64,000 bases of DNA from an uncultured Dorea sp. (lineage in GTDB: Bacteria > Bacillota > Clostridia > Lachnospirales > Lachnospiraceae). A program made the position numbers and the translations under genes. The stretch is taken from contig CAJUFA010000003.1 in the NCBI GenBank assembly GCA_910585725.1, positions 62,001-126,000 on the forward strand, in the 5' to 3' direction. This document shows, one piece after another, positions 1 to 9,255 of this stretch (within the stretch, counting starts at the first letter, position 1; every line of letters starts with the position of its first letter). The notes under the pieces are model-generated. The model searched no databases and was not told the origin of the DNA. It was given only the letters and a program-made list of their open reading frames with translations.

Positions 1-866
1 GAGAGAAGACCATAATTCGCGTCTTTCACATTATGAATGGAAAATTTGGCAGTAGTAATCTCCTGATCTTTGGAAAAACGGATTTTTACGCTTTCTGAGT
101 CTCTAAGTTCGTCGGCGGTCGGCTGATCCAATTTTATTACGACAGACCATCTGTCGTCCCTGATCAATTTGTATACAGGATCTCCTGCTTTGACCTTTTC
201 ATTGCTCTTAAGACTCTTCTTTTCATAATCACTTTTTGTAAAAATATCCTCCGCGATATCATCAATCGTAATTGATTCATAACCGTCCGTCGAATAGATG
301 ATAACACCGTCTGAAGCCGCCGTATAGATCTGAACGCCGTCTCTTTCCTGCTGCGCCATAAGCTCCAATTGCGCCTGCCTGTTTTCAATGGAACGGCTCT
401 CCAGAATATTCATAATACTATCCTTCAACGTATAAACATCCTGAAACTGTTCCTCGCGAAATCCTTCGCTGAAAGATTGGACTCGCGACAATACCGCAGA
501 TTGTTCGTCCGGAGATAATTTCCCGGATTCTTCATCTGTAGATTCTCCGAATTCTAATTCATTGTCCGACAACGTGTATACTTTTGTCTTTGCCCCAACC
601 TTGCTGCCTTCATTTGCAAAATAACTGACATAACCGTTCGCTTCAGCCTGTACAATCGTTTCGTTTCTCAGGATAAAACCGGTATAGGAATTGTCGCGCA
701 GGATTGCTCCTTCCCGTACTTCATAAGCAGATACGTGATTTTCCGTCAAATACATCAAAACCGTAACCAGCAGATAGATGAATATGACGCCGAAAATCAC
801 CAGTCCAATATTAAAATGCCATTTCTTTTGATAAGCCTGAATGTTTGTCAGATTATTCTCAGCCAA
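1..866 (-). CDS. HlyD-type membrane-fusion / efflux adaptor (3' end off window)
   Basis: Open reading frame starting at a TTG (864-866) with a strong AGGAGG eight bases upstream (875-880); it stays open to base 1, so the C-terminus is missing (288 codons present). An N-terminal cytoplasmic tail of about 17 residues leads into one membrane helix (roughly residues 18-40, 'IGLVIFGVIFIYLLVTVLMYL'-like stretch), then a lipoyl/barrel-sandwich-like part ('NETIVQAEANGYVSYF'), a charged coiled segment, and a second barrel part ('GVIIYSTDGYESITIDD'). This order is that of HlyD/RND-type periplasmic adaptor proteins, which in Gram-positives bridge a membrane transporter to the cell wall. The partner transporter is not in view. 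Family assignment is from architecture; the substrate is unknown. Confidence 0.7.
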   Translation of the reverse strand, partial: MAENNLTNIQAYQKKWHFNIGLVIFGVIFIYLLVTVLMYLTENHVSAYEVREGAILRDNSYTGFILRNETIVQAEANGYVSYFANEGSKVGAKTKVYTLSDNELEFGESTDEESGKLSPDEQSAVLSRVQSFSEGFREEQFQDVYTLKDSIMNILESRSIENRQAQLELMAQQERDGVQIYTAASDGVIIYSTDGYESITIDDIAEDIFTKSDYEKKSLKSNEKVKAGDPVYKLIRDDRWSVVIKLDQPTADELRDSESVKIRFSKDQEITTAKFSIHNVKDANYGLL

Positions 867-915
867 GTATGACGCCTCCTATGATCCGTAAAACGACAGT
901 CTGCCGTGTCTTGTT

Positions 916-1875
916 TTATATAAAACCTGCATTTTTAAGAGCGGCTCCTCCAAGATAATCGAATTTACGCCCCTGATATCTTCCATTTGCCTGCATAGAA
1001 TCTGTTAATTCATCCCGAAGCTTCCACCAACTGCATCCCCAATTGCAAAAAGCGGAGTCCTTTTCAGGAATACGGCTGAATAATCTTTCAATAGCGATCT
1101 CCGGAGCCAAATATTCCAGAAAAACAGCCAGACGCTCCAGATACTCTTCCTTTGAACATAGTTGTATCTTACCGCTTTCATAAGCGTCGCACAAATCAGT
1201 ATTCTTTGCAATATACAAAGAATGTGCTTTTACAGTCTGGATTCCCAGAGAAGACAGGATCTTCGCGGTCTCGATCACATCCGGCATCCCGTCTCCAGGT
1301 AGATTAAGAATAACATGAACACATATCTCAAAATCAAACTTTTTCACGGTTAAAACCGCATCGATCCATTCAGCCAGTGTGTGACCTCTGTTCATCTGCA
1401 TAAGCGTATGGTAATTAACCGTCTGCAATCCTAATTCGATGGTAATATTCGTCTCATATTGCCGGTTAATCTCTTTCAATAAATCAAGATACTCTCTGGA
1501 AATACAGTCCGGGCGCGTAGAGACGGCAATCTCAACAATATCAGGAAACTTAGCCGCTTCTTCAATATATCCTCCGAATACCTCTAAAGGAAGAAAGGTA
1601 TTCGTATAATTCTGAAAATATGCGATAAACTTATGCGCATGATATCGACGTTCAATTGAAACCCTTGTCTTTTCTAACTGTTCTTTTACCAAAAAATGGC
1701 TGTCCATGGCTTCGAACCCTGTCCCTGATTCCGCGCAGAAACTGCATCCTCTTTTATTTTTTCGATTTGGACAGCTTACCGGAAGATTCACCGGCAGTTT
1801 ATATATCTTTTGCCCATATTTATTTTTCAAATATTTTGAATAAGGAAAATAGGGTAATTCATAATCCATTGCCAA
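916..1875 (-). CDS. TIGR01212-family (YhcC-like) radical SAM protein
   Basis: 319-aa protein with the radical-SAM cluster cysteines in the family-specific form 'SCPNRKNKRGCSFCAESG' (about residues 34-51), where CxxC is preceded by a distant Cys. Downstream are 'EIAVSTRPDCI' and 'IELGLQTVNYHTLMQMNRGH', typical of TIGR01212/YhcC proteins, which resemble the Elp3 radical-SAM core without the acetyltransferase. The reaction is not established for the family. The annotated start is a TTG; the ATG two codons in (1869) is an equally good start because no clear ribosome site distinguishes them. It is followed downstream by the HlyD-type gene after 50 bases, possibly one transcript. Confidence 0.85.
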   Translation of the reverse strand: MAMDYELPYFPYSKYLKNKYGQKIYKLPVNLPVSCPNRKNKRGCSFCAESGTGFEAMDSHFLVKEQLEKTRVSIERRYHAHKFIAYFQNYTNTFLPLEVFGGYIEEAAKFPDIVEIAVSTRPDCISREYLDLLKEINRQYETNITIELGLQTVNYHTLMQMNRGHTLAEWIDAVLTVKKFDFEICVHVILNLPGDGMPDVIETAKILSSLGIQTVKAHSLYIAKNTDLCDAYESGKIQLCSKEEYLERLAVFLEYLAPEIAIERLFSRIPEKDSAFCNWGCSWWKLRDELTDSMQANGRYQGRKFDYLGGAALKNAGFI

Positions 1876-1952
1876 AATCTCGCTTTCTTCACGTATAATC
1901 CGGTTTCAGTTGTATCATACTAAAAACAGAATGATAAAAAGGAGGAATTCAC

Positions 1953-2150
1953 ATGAAATGGTCTGATAATACTACGCTGACAATTGTTATAATAGGAGCG
2001 ATAAACTGGCTCCTGGTAGGAATATTCAGGTTTGACCTGGTTGCGTTTCTTTTTGGCAATCTTTCATGGCTCTCACGCATTATCTATACGCTCGTTGGCT
2101 TATGCGGACTTTATCTTATCAGCATGTACGGAAGAATTCGTTCTTCTTAA
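1953..2150 (+). CDS. DUF378 small membrane protein
   Basis: 65-aa protein with two hydrophobic helices (about residues 8-28 and 38-58) and the family pattern 'AINWLLVGIFRFDLVAFLFG', matching DUF378 (YuzA-like) proteins of unknown function. An AAGGAGG ribosome site lies seven bases before the ATG. It is one of only three plus-strand genes seen in the window and is divergent from the radical SAM gene; a TATAAT lies at 1893-1898 but its best -35 (TTGCCA) is 19 bases away, so the promoter call is weak. It runs convergently toward the carboxypeptidase gene. Confidence 0.85.
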   Translation: MKWSDNTTLTIVIIGAINWLLVGIFRFDLVAFLFGNLSWLSRIIYTLVGLCGLYLISMYGRIRSS

Positions 2151-2172
2151 CAGTATGACCGACAAAAGCATG

Positions 2173-2208
2173 AAAAGGAGGGGAATCCTCTTTGTAAGAT
2201 ACCCCTCT
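2173..2208. terminator. Weak hairpin between convergent genes
   Basis: The gap between the convergent DUF378 and carboxypeptidase genes contains GAGG-loop-CCTC followed by TTT, and an overlapping GAGGGG...CCCCTC pairing. Either could end transcription, but both stems are short and the T-run is poor. Confidence 0.3.
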
Positions 2209-2214
2209 GCCATT

Positions 2215-3189
2215 CTATTCACTTACCGGTATCCCGTCTATTAATGCAGTCATATTCTGATAAAGCAGTTCTTTACTATCCGCGCCCATTACAATAGATA
2301 TATACGGATGTTCAGACGCGTCTTTTTCCAGTAAAATCAGACAATTACCGGCTTTTTTCGTGGTTCCGGTCTTGCCGCCGATTATTGAGGCATTCTGCGG
2401 AAGCGCCGCTTCCCCTGTTGCATAGAAATTTGTCTGTTCCCAGTTTTCCTGGCGTATCTGTCCGTCTGCACCTTTGATTTCCACAACATATTGTGTGGTG
2501 CCAATAATATCGATAAATTCTTCGTATTGGATACATGCGTTAAAAATCAGATACAGATCATATGCCGTCGTGTAATGATTCTCATCATGAAGTCCATTAG
2601 AATTCATAAAATGTGTATGGGTCGCCATAAGGCTTCGTGCTTCTTGATTCATCATCAGAGCAAAGGCATCCGAACTTCCTGCAATATGTTCGGCAATCGC
2701 TACTGCCGCGTCGTTTCCTGATTCCATCATCAATCCCCGCAGAAGATCCAGGAGAGACAACTGATCTCCTGTCTTAATACCGCATATTGACTCGTCCGCC
2801 GCAAAGCTGGTGGAAGAAGCATTTGCGGATACCGTAACCATATCGGACAATTCCCCGTACTTCAACGCAAGAAGGGCCGTCATAATCTTTGTAGTACTGG
2901 CCGGAAATAAGCGCTCATGAATACTGTACGCACAGTCGGTCTTCTTCCCGTCCACATCAAAAAGCGCCAGCGCGTGAAGCGAAGAAGCGTCCGGCGCTCC
3001 TTCCATGGCTACATCCTGTGAAGCCACGCACAAATCTTCTGCAAATAAACTTCCTCTGTAAATATCTTTGTTGTAATTCTCGGTCTCGTAAGCAGTCGTA
3101 ATTTCCTCGCTCTTCCCGCAACCGGATGCAAGAACGGCAAAAAGGAAGACAACGGCAAGCCATTGACACCGCTTACCTGTACATTTCAC
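2215..3189 (-). CDS. D-alanyl-D-alanine carboxypeptidase, lipoprotein (PBP5/DacF type)
   Basis: 324-aa serine peptidase of the S11/PBP5 class that trims the terminal D-Ala of peptidoglycan pentapeptides outside the membrane. The three penicillin-binding motifs are visible: 'FPASTTKIM' (SxxK), 'MESGNDAAV' (SxN) and 'GGKTGTTKK' (KTG). The N-terminus is a signal peptide ending in a lipobox ('AVLASGCG'), so the mature protein is probably lipid-anchored. The C-terminal beta domain of full-length DacA/DacF is absent; the protein ends soon after the KTG region. The start is a GTG overlapping the last codons of mgsA by 17 bases, indicating co-transcription with the shape/division block. Confidence 0.9.
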   Translation of the reverse strand: MKCTGKRCQWLAVVFLFAVLASGCGKSEEITTAYETENYNKDIYRGSLFAEDLCVASQDVAMEGAPDASSLHALALFDVDGKKTDCAYSIHERLFPASTTKIMTALLALKYGELSDMVTVSANASSTSFAADESICGIKTGDQLSLLDLLRGLMMESGNDAAVAIAEHIAGSSDAFALMMNQEARSLMATHTHFMNSNGLHDENHYTTAYDLYLIFNACIQYEEFIDIIGTTQYVVEIKGADGQIRQENWEQTNFYATGEAALPQNASIIGGKTGTTKKAGNCLILLEKDASEHPYISIVMGADSKELLYQNMTALIDGIPVSE

Positions 3190-3568
3190 GCCAATCTAAA
3201 TCTCCTCTGTCTATTGCTAAAATAATTAATTCTGCGGTGGCCAGATTCGTCGCCATAGGAATGTTATACATATCACAGAGCTTAATAACATCGTTGACAT
3301 CCGGCTCATGGGGTTTCGGGTCATTTGGCTCCCGCAGGAAAATAAGCGCGTCGATATCATTCTGCGCGATCTGTGCCCCAAGCTGCTGCTTTCCCCCCAG
3401 CGGTCCGGCAAGGTACTTGTGCACATTCAGATTCGTCACTTCTTCAATCAGACGTCCGGTTGTCCCTGTTGCATATAGGTTGTTCTTGCTGAGAATTCCT
3501 CTGTATGCAATACAAAAATTCTGCATCAGGGTTTTCTTTGAATCATGTGCGATCAGTCCTATATTCAT
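3173..3568 (-). CDS. mgsA: Methylglyoxal synthase
   Basis: 131-aa enzyme that converts dihydroxyacetone phosphate to methylglyoxal and phosphate, a glycolytic bypass relieving sugar-phosphate build-up. Family motifs: 'IGLIAHDSKK' at the start, 'YATGTTGRLI' (phosphate-binding loop), 'AGPLGGKQQLGAQIA', 'DALIFLREPNDPKPHEPDV' with the catalytic Asp and His region. I chose the ATG at 3568, eight bases after AAGGAG, rather than the GTG three codons upstream that overlaps that site. It sits 12 bases downstream of rodA and overlaps the next gene, as in many Clostridia where mgsA travels with the mre/min block. Confidence 0.95.
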   Translation of the reverse strand: MNIGLIAHDSKKTLMQNFCIAYRGILSKNNLYATGTTGRLIEEVTNLNVHKYLAGPLGGKQQLGAQIAQNDIDALIFLREPNDPKPHEPDVNDVIKLCDMYNIPMATNLATAELIILAIDRGDLDWREMYR

Positions 3569-3580
3569 CTTACTCACTCC

Positions 3581-4711
3581 TTATTGGTATTTTTTCGGTT
3601 GTAACCCGACGTTTAAGACCAGTCCGATTCCAATGTACAGACTTACCAGAGACGTCAGCCCGTAGCTTACAAAAGGTAACGGTACTCCGGTATTTGGGAG
3701 CAATTGAGTGGCTACCCCAATATTGATAAAGCTTTGAATGCCAATCAATCCTCCGATTCCGCAACTGATGATCTTACCCGTCAGGTTCTGCGATCGCGTT
3801 CCTATTAATATACATTGTATCACAATTAACAACAATAAAGCAATAACTATACAACTTCCCATGAAACCAAGTTCTTCACCAATGATTGCAAATATAAAGT
3901 CTGTCTGAGGTTCCAGAATAAAATTCCCGTTTTTTACGGATGTGGTCGTATTATTATTCAAACCTTTTCCGGTTAATTGTCCTGATCCGATTGCCATAAC
4001 AGAGTTTTTCTGCTGGTATCCTTCGTCGCTTGCATATTTTTCCGGTTCCAAAAAAGCAAGAATACGAGCCTGTTGATAATCTTTTAAGATAATCTGATTA
4101 GGCTGCACGACAATACTTAAGAAAATTACTGCCGTCGGTACCAGAATCAGGATTACCGTCCCGATGAATCTATAACTAAGCCCTCCCACATAGATCAGAA
4201 GACACAATACCAAAGTCGTACAGATCGTCGTGGAAAGATTGGGTTCAACTACGATCAAAAACAATGGAACACCGCATAATACCGCATATTTAACCAAAGT
4301 CGCCGCGTCATTGATATCGTCTATGTGTTCTGAGATAAATTTAGCAAAAAAGATGATCAGAAGAATCTTGGCAAGCTCCGATGGCTGGAACGTCGTAAAT
4401 CCAAGATCAATCCATCTTGTGGCGCCGTTGACATTGTCTCCGATTAACAATACGGCTCCTAATATTACAACAGAAAAAATATAAATCAACCAGTAAAAGT
4501 CTGCAATCCATACGTAATCGATCAAAGAGACGATCACCATGATAATAAGTCCTAGCGCAACGCCAAACATCTGTTTCGGCTGGTTGACTGCTTTCGCGCT
4601 TCCTACCGCCAACACGCCTATCACGGATAATGCCATGACAAGAATGATCAGATTGAATCGGTAGTCTCTGATATGGTACGATTTTGAAAATTTCGGAAAT
4701 GGTAATCTCAC
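3581..4711 (-). CDS. rodA: RodA/FtsW-type SEDS glycan polymerase
   Basis: 376-aa polytopic membrane protein of the SEDS family, which polymerises lipid II into glycan strands together with a class B PBP. Landmarks are 'WIDLGFTTFQPSELAK', 'MAIGSGQLTGKGLNNN', 'PQTDFIFAIIGEELGF' and 'GVPLPFVSYGLTSL' near the C-terminus. Its neighbours PBP2, MreC and MreD are the elongasome partners, so RodA is preferred over FtsW or SpoVE. The GTG start overlaps the minE stop (GTGA) and has AGGAG seven bases upstream, so translation is coupled to minE. Confidence 0.92.
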   Translation of the reverse strand: MRLPFPKFSKSYHIRDYRFNLIILVMALSVIGVLAVGSAKAVNQPKQMFGVALGLIIMVIVSLIDYVWIADFYWLIYIFSVVILGAVLLIGDNVNGATRWIDLGFTTFQPSELAKILLIIFFAKFISEHIDDINDAATLVKYAVLCGVPLFLIVVEPNLSTTICTTLVLCLLIYVGGLSYRFIGTVILILVPTAVIFLSIVVQPNQIILKDYQQARILAFLEPEKYASDEGYQQKNSVMAIGSGQLTGKGLNNNTTTSVKNGNFILEPQTDFIFAIIGEELGFMGSCIVIALLLLIVIQCILIGTRSQNLTGKIISCGIGGLIGIQSFINIGVATQLLPNTGVPLPFVSYGLTSLVSLYIGIGLVLNVGLQPKKYQ

Positions 4712-4920
4712 GCTTCTTCTCCTGCAAATGTAATAATAACTTGCGTCCGGTTAATATTTACCTGAAAATCATCTTCTGTAAATTCTATATATTTCGAGAG
4801 AGCGCTGTAAAGCTCCCTGCATATATTCTCGTAGACATCGGGCGTACAATGTACCCTGTCCGAGACGACCAGCGCCTTGACCCGGTCTCTGGCGATTGAT
4901 ACGGACGATTTTCTCAACAT
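4708..4920 (-). CDS. minE: Cell division topological specificity factor MinE
   Basis: 70-aa protein matching short MinE: it displaces MinC from MinD and stimulates the MinD ATPase to set the division site. The N-terminal part ('SVSIARDRVKALVVSDR') is the MinD-binding segment, and 'YIEFTEDDFQVNINR' the dimerising beta region. The usual extreme N-terminal amphipathic helix is short here. GGGGGA stands six bases before the ATG. It overlaps rodA and lies 11 bases downstream of minD. Confidence 0.92.
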   Translation of the reverse strand: MLRKSSVSIARDRVKALVVSDRVHCTPDVYENICRELYSALSKYIEFTEDDFQVNINRTQVIITFAGEEA

Positions 4921-4931
4921 ACCTGTTCCCC

Positions 4932-5723
4932 CTAATCTTTCTTGAATAAATTAGAAAGTTTCGTAAGGATTCCTGTATTGTTCTGTAATTCCATAAACGG
5001 GACTTCCATACCAACAATTCTTTTACAGATATTCATATATGCCGTCCCGGCCTTAGAATCCAGACCGATGACCGGTTCTCCCTGATTCGTTCCGATCACA
5101 ACCTGTTCGTCGTCGGGCAGCGCCCCAATCAATGGGACAGACAAAATCTCCGTTACGTCGTCTACGGTCATCATATCGCCGTGTTTAACCATATCTATGC
5201 GGATACGGTTGATGATCAGTTCCATCTTGTTCAGATGGTTGGCTTCCAGAAGACCGATGATCCGGTCTGCGTCGCGGATTGCCGATACCTCCGGAGTGGT
5301 CACAATGACCGCGCGGTCAGCGCCGGCAATCGCATTCATGAATCCCTGTTCAATTCCGGCGGGACAGTCCAGAAGTATGTAGTCAAATTCTTCTTTTAAT
5401 TCCGACGTAAGCTTTTTCATCTGTCCGGGGGATATCGCCGTCTTGTCTTTCGTTTGTGCTGAAGGCAGAAGATACAGATTCTCATATCGTTTGTCCCGTA
5501 TCAAAGCCTGTTTCAGACGGCATGTCCCTTCGATCACATCTACCAGATTGTAGACGATCAGATTCTCAAGCCCCATAACTACATCCAGATTCCGAAGCCC
5601 CAAGTCTGTATCTATCACAACAACCTTTTTGCCAAGCTTCGATAATCCCGCACCCAGATTCGCTGTCGTCGTTGTCTTTCCAACGCCGCCTTTTCCCGAT
5701 GTAATCACAATAACTTCGCCCAT
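4932..5723 (-). CDS. minD: Septum-site determining ATPase MinD
   Basis: 263-aa ParA/MinD-type ATPase that binds the membrane and recruits MinC to inhibit FtsZ assembly away from midcell. The deviant Walker A 'SGKGGVGKTTTTANLG' is at residues 9-24; 'YILLDCPAGIEQGFMNA' is the Walker B/switch region. The C-terminus 'TKLSNLFKKD' fits the membrane-targeting amphipathic helix. AGGAGG lies nine bases before the ATG. The start is inside the end of minC (19-base overlap). Confidence 0.96.
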   Translation of the reverse strand: MGEVIVITSGKGGVGKTTTTANLGAGLSKLGKKVVVIDTDLGLRNLDVVMGLENLIVYNLVDVIEGTCRLKQALIRDKRYENLYLLPSAQTKDKTAISPGQMKKLTSELKEEFDYILLDCPAGIEQGFMNAIAGADRAVIVTTPEVSAIRDADRIIGLLEANHLNKMELIINRIRIDMVKHGDMMTVDDVTEILSVPLIGALPDDEQVVIGTNQGEPVIGLDSKAGTAYMNICKRIVGMEVPFMELQNNTGILTKLSNLFKKD

Positions 5724-6301
5724 GAATAACTTCCTCCTATAACTGGTTTTACTTCAATATCTCCAATACAAAGCCTTTTAGGCTCCATATGGCGTGCTGC
5801 GATGACTGCGTCGTAATTGCCGGAAATACCTGCAATTACTGTGCCGTAGACAGACCCGGTTACCACGACATTGTACTTGGACGCAACAAGCGCGCCCTCC
5901 TCAATATCTCCGACAATTACAATACTTGTCTCTGACTCCAGGATCTGTCTTCCTCTTAGCGTACCTCTATAGAACTGTCCGTCTCTTTCATGGATTGTTT
6001 CCAGACTTTCCTCCAGCATTCGTTTATGGATCTCTTCTGTGCGGGTATCTTTTTCAATAATACATAGGATCTGTATCTCGGCTGCTTCCTGTATGGTCTC
6101 GGCCATCAGCTGCTCTTCTTCTTTTGTGAAAGTACGGCCTTTGAACTCTACCGCCATGTCCGCGTGGCCGAAGAAATGTGTAAACGACCGGAACTTATCC
6201 CTGGTCTCTGTTAACAAGTCCTCGTAGGGCATATCATGGTCAAAGTAGATGGTAATGCCGTATCTGTTACTCTTAATGAGTACCGGATCTTTCACATACA
6301 T
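5705..6301 (-). CDS. minC: Septum-site determining protein MinC (short)
   Basis: 198-aa MinC, the FtsZ-inhibiting partner of MinD. The N-terminal domain (to about residue 100) is followed by the C-terminal beta-helix with 'YRGTLRGRQILESETSIV', 'VVVTGSVYGTVIAGISG' and the MinD-facing glycines. It is somewhat shorter than the 220-230 residues common in Bacilli. Position directly before minD confirms the call. The ATG follows a GGAAAGG-type ribosome site. Confidence 0.92.
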   Translation of the reverse strand: MYVKDPVLIKSNRYGITIYFDHDMPYEDLLTETRDKFRSFTHFFGHADMAVEFKGRTFTKEEEQLMAETIQEAAEIQILCIIEKDTRTEEIHKRMLEESLETIHERDGQFYRGTLRGRQILESETSIVIVGDIEEGALVASKYNVVVTGSVYGTVIAGISGNYDAVIAARHMEPKRLCIGDIEVKPVIGGSYSWAKLL

Positions 6302-6312
6302 TCATCCTTTCC

Positions 6313-9255
6313 CTAGTCGCCTGCTGAATCTGCTATTTTAACCTGAGCTGCTTTTCCGGTAATAATCTCTTCTTCCGGAGTTATCTCATAATAGTATTCC
6401 ATCACGGAATTGCCGATTTCGGCTGCATACGTGGAGCTGTACCCGTTTGCAATACGGATCGCGAACGCCACTTCCGGACTTTCGCTTGGCGCAAATCCAA
6501 CAAACAGACCGTGATCCGGATGTGTCTTACTCTGTTGTGCGGTTCCTGTCTTTCCTGAAAGCTTAATATCGCTTTTATTTATCTTCGGAAATAAATCTCC
6601 GTGCTCAACGGCTACCATATTCCGCATACCTTCGTGTACGGCTGTCCACGTAGATTCCGGGATACCGGTGATCGTATTCTTGACTTCCGGGTGGTAATCC
6701 TTGATTGTTTCTCCGGTTACGGAAGCCGTCTTATCCAGTAAACTCAGATTATATACTGTTCCTTTATTGGCAACCGCAGTAATATACCGGGCCAACTGAC
6801 TGGTCGTATAATTATTGGTTCCCTGACCGATCGCAGAAGGAACTGAGGAGTCGTCTGAGATCTGAGGTTCTGATTCCGGAATTTCCAAACCGGACGTATC
6901 CCCCAGTCCGAACTCTTCAGCGTATTTTTTTAACAACTCTAATCCTTTGGTACTGGAATAATACGCATTCGTCGCCTCTCCCTCCAGATTATCGGATTCA
7001 ATCTGGGACAGCCCGGTGTCTTGAAGACTCATACGATATCCCGCCTCATAAAAGAAACAGTTACAGGAATGCTGTATCGCGCCCGATGCAGTAAGATTTC
7101 CATGAGCGCTTGGATAAGCCCAGCACTTCGGATTAGGTTCAACTTTTTTATATACGCCGTAACAAGGAAGATAGGTATCGGTATCAACTACACCCTCAGT
7201 CAGCGCGGCAACGGCGACCAGGGGCTTATAAGTAGATCCCGGAGCGGTCTTCTCCTGCGTAGCGTTATTATAAAACGGCCTTGATTGGTCGGTAACCAGT
7301 TTATTATAGTAATTAGAGTCCATTGCGTTGGCCAGACGGTTATTATCGTATCCGGGATAGGATACACATGCAAGGACTTCTCCGCTGTTTGTATCCGTCA
7401 TAACCATCGAACCTGTACAAGGTTCCAGCGCCAGCTGGCCGGGAGTAATCTCTAACGTCTCTATCTTACCTCTGATAAAATCGTATCCTCCGAGACTTCC
7501 GCTGTTCAAACGGTTATACTGATCTTCGTCCAAGGCAAGCACTTCCTGCTCATAAAGCATCATACATATCTGTCTGCCTGTCACAGAACCGGCTTTAATC
7601 ATATATCTATAGATCAGTTTATCAAAATTGTGGTCCGAATTAACAGCGTCCAGGATATATGCGATCATTCCCTGATAAAGTTCGTTTGAATCAGAATAAT
7701 CACCCTCCGAGGCTACATATGATTTTAGAAGGGAGGTATCGACCCAGTTCTTTGAAATGGCATAATTCAAATAAGAATAGATATTAATACTCTCCTCTTC
7801 CCTCCACGCCCTATAAGTGGCGTCGTTGCTGTCGATCGCTTCCGACATGATAATCCCTGCATGATCGGTCAGGAGATCGGTCACAATATATGACAGATAT
7901 ACCTGCTCCTCTTTGGGAAGCTCTCTATATGGACTTCCGTTAGGATCCGACAGGATTGCCGATAAGTTTTGCGTCACTGTTTCTTTTCTGTCTGAAAAAG
8001 CTGAGAATACTTCTTTTTCAGCAATACCGGCGTCTTCCTCTTCAAAATGGTTCATATCAAGGATATCGTTACTGATGAAAGTATTATACACATCCCCGAT
8101 GGGAATAAACACGTCGCTCCCGTCTTCTACGGTGGAACGATCATAATCTAATCCATTCTGAATCTTAGTCAGAAGGATACCGGCCAGCTCCTGCTCAATG
8201 ATATGGTAAGCAGCTTTCTGCAGGTTCGCGTCAATCGTAAGATATACGTCGTTCCCGGCTTTCGGTTCCTTCTCGTTTACCGTCTCTATCACTTTCCCCA
8301 CACTGTTTACATAGAGTTTTATCTCTCCTTTTTTTCCCTGAAGCGTGGTATCCATCGTCTTCTCCATTCCGGATTTTCCAATAGTATCCGTCTTAGAATA
8401 TTCTTTTTGCTGTTCTTTATCCAAGGCGTCAAATTCTTCCTGAGAGATCTGTCCGATATAACCGATCATATTGGCAAAACAGTAACTGTCTTTATATCTG
8501 CGCAGAGACTTTTCTTCTATATTCACACCCTGGAGATCGTCCAGGTTTTCCATGACGTCCGCGACAGTCTCCTCGCTGACATCCTCTGCAATGGTAGTCG
8601 CAATAAACTTCTGAAAACTATTCAATGATATGGCATAACGGATATTAACCAACTTTAAGACTTCCTTTCGCTCCATCTTTTTCTGATTAATACCGTATCC
8701 ATTCACCTCGTCCGTACAAAGATACTTCACAAGCCCTTCCGCAGAAATATTTTTCTGCTTGTCCGATAATTCGTCGATAGTCCGTTTTCCGTATACGTCC
8801 GCGATAAAACGAAGTCTCTGAGTGTCGTTCTGTGCAATATACATATAATTGTTATTATTATCAAGTATGATCCCAAAATTATTGATGACCGTGTCTCCAT
8901 TAGATTCCACCATACGGATCACACTGGAAACGACTCTGTTCAATTCTTCATTCTTATGACTGATACTGTCATATTCGCCCGTATCTTCTATCGTGACCGC
9001 ATAAGCCAGCTGATTATAAGCCAGAAGTACTCCGTTGCGGTCATAGATATTACCGCGGGTGCCCTGTACTTCTTTTGTTTTCTGGATCTGCAGTTTGTAA
9101 TCGTCAAGATATTCCTGTCCTTTTACGATCTGAAGATAGAATACCCTTTGTACAAGAATCGCCGACATTGAGCAAAATACAATAATCAGGACAAATATTC
9201 TGGATTGCAGGATTCTGGCTGCAAAGGATTTGATCCGTTCCCATAAACTATACAA
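6313..9255 (-). CDS. mrdA: Class B penicillin-binding protein 2 (elongasome transpeptidase) with large insert
   Basis: 980-aa peptidoglycan D,D-transpeptidase working with RodA in side-wall synthesis. One N-terminal membrane helix (about residues 18-40), a PBP-dimer domain beginning 'VQGTRGNIYDRNGVLLAYN', then the transpeptidase domain with 'APGSTYKP' (SxxK, Ser about 674), 'HSCNC' (SxN, about 730) and 'SGKTGTAQQ' (about 901). It is roughly 250-300 residues longer than classic PBP2; the excess is an acidic, helix-rich segment at about residues 360-605, between the dimer and transpeptidase parts. I chose the TTG at 9255 because AAAGGAG lies 11 bases upstream; a TTG at 9288 lacks a ribosome site. 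The start overlaps the mreD stop. Confidence 0.93.
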   Translation of the reverse strand: MYSLWERIKSFAARILQSRIFVLIIVFCSMSAILVQRVFYLQIVKGQEYLDDYKLQIQKTKEVQGTRGNIYDRNGVLLAYNQLAYAVTIEDTGEYDSISHKNEELNRVVSSVIRMVESNGDTVINNFGIILDNNNNYMYIAQNDTQRLRFIADVYGKRTIDELSDKQKNISAEGLVKYLCTDEVNGYGINQKKMERKEVLKLVNIRYAISLNSFQKFIATTIAEDVSEETVADVMENLDDLQGVNIEEKSLRRYKDSYCFANMIGYIGQISQEEFDALDKEQQKEYSKTDTIGKSGMEKTMDTTLQGKKGEIKLYVNSVGKVIETVNEKEPKAGNDVYLTIDANLQKAAYHIIEQELAGILLTKIQNGLDYDRSTVEDGSDVFIPIGDVYNTFISNDILDMNHFEEEDAGIAEKEVFSAFSDRKETVTQNLSAILSDPNGSPYRELPKEEQVYLSYIVTDLLTDHAGIIMSEAIDSNDATYRAWREEESINIYSYLNYAISKNWVDTSLLKSYVASEGDYSDSNELYQGMIAYILDAVNSDHNFDKLIYRYMIKAGSVTGRQICMMLYEQEVLALDEDQYNRLNSGSLGGYDFIRGKIETLEITPGQLALEPCTGSMVMTDTNSGEVLACVSYPGYDNNRLANAMDSNYYNKLVTDQSRPFYNNATQEKTAPGSTYKPLVAVAALTEGVVDTDTYLPCYGVYKKVEPNPKCWAYPSAHGNLTASGAIQHSCNCFFYEAGYRMSLQDTGLSQIESDNLEGEATNAYYSSTKGLELLKKYAEEFGLGDTSGLEIPESEPQISDDSSVPSAIGQGTNNYTTSQLARYITAVANKGTVYNLSLLDKTASVTGETIKDYHPEVKNTITGIPESTWTAVHEGMRNMVAVEHGDLFPKINKSDIKLSGKTGTAQQSKTHPDHGLFVGFAPSESPEVAFAIRIANGYSSTYAAEIGNSVMEYYYEITPEEEIITGKAAQVKIADSAGD

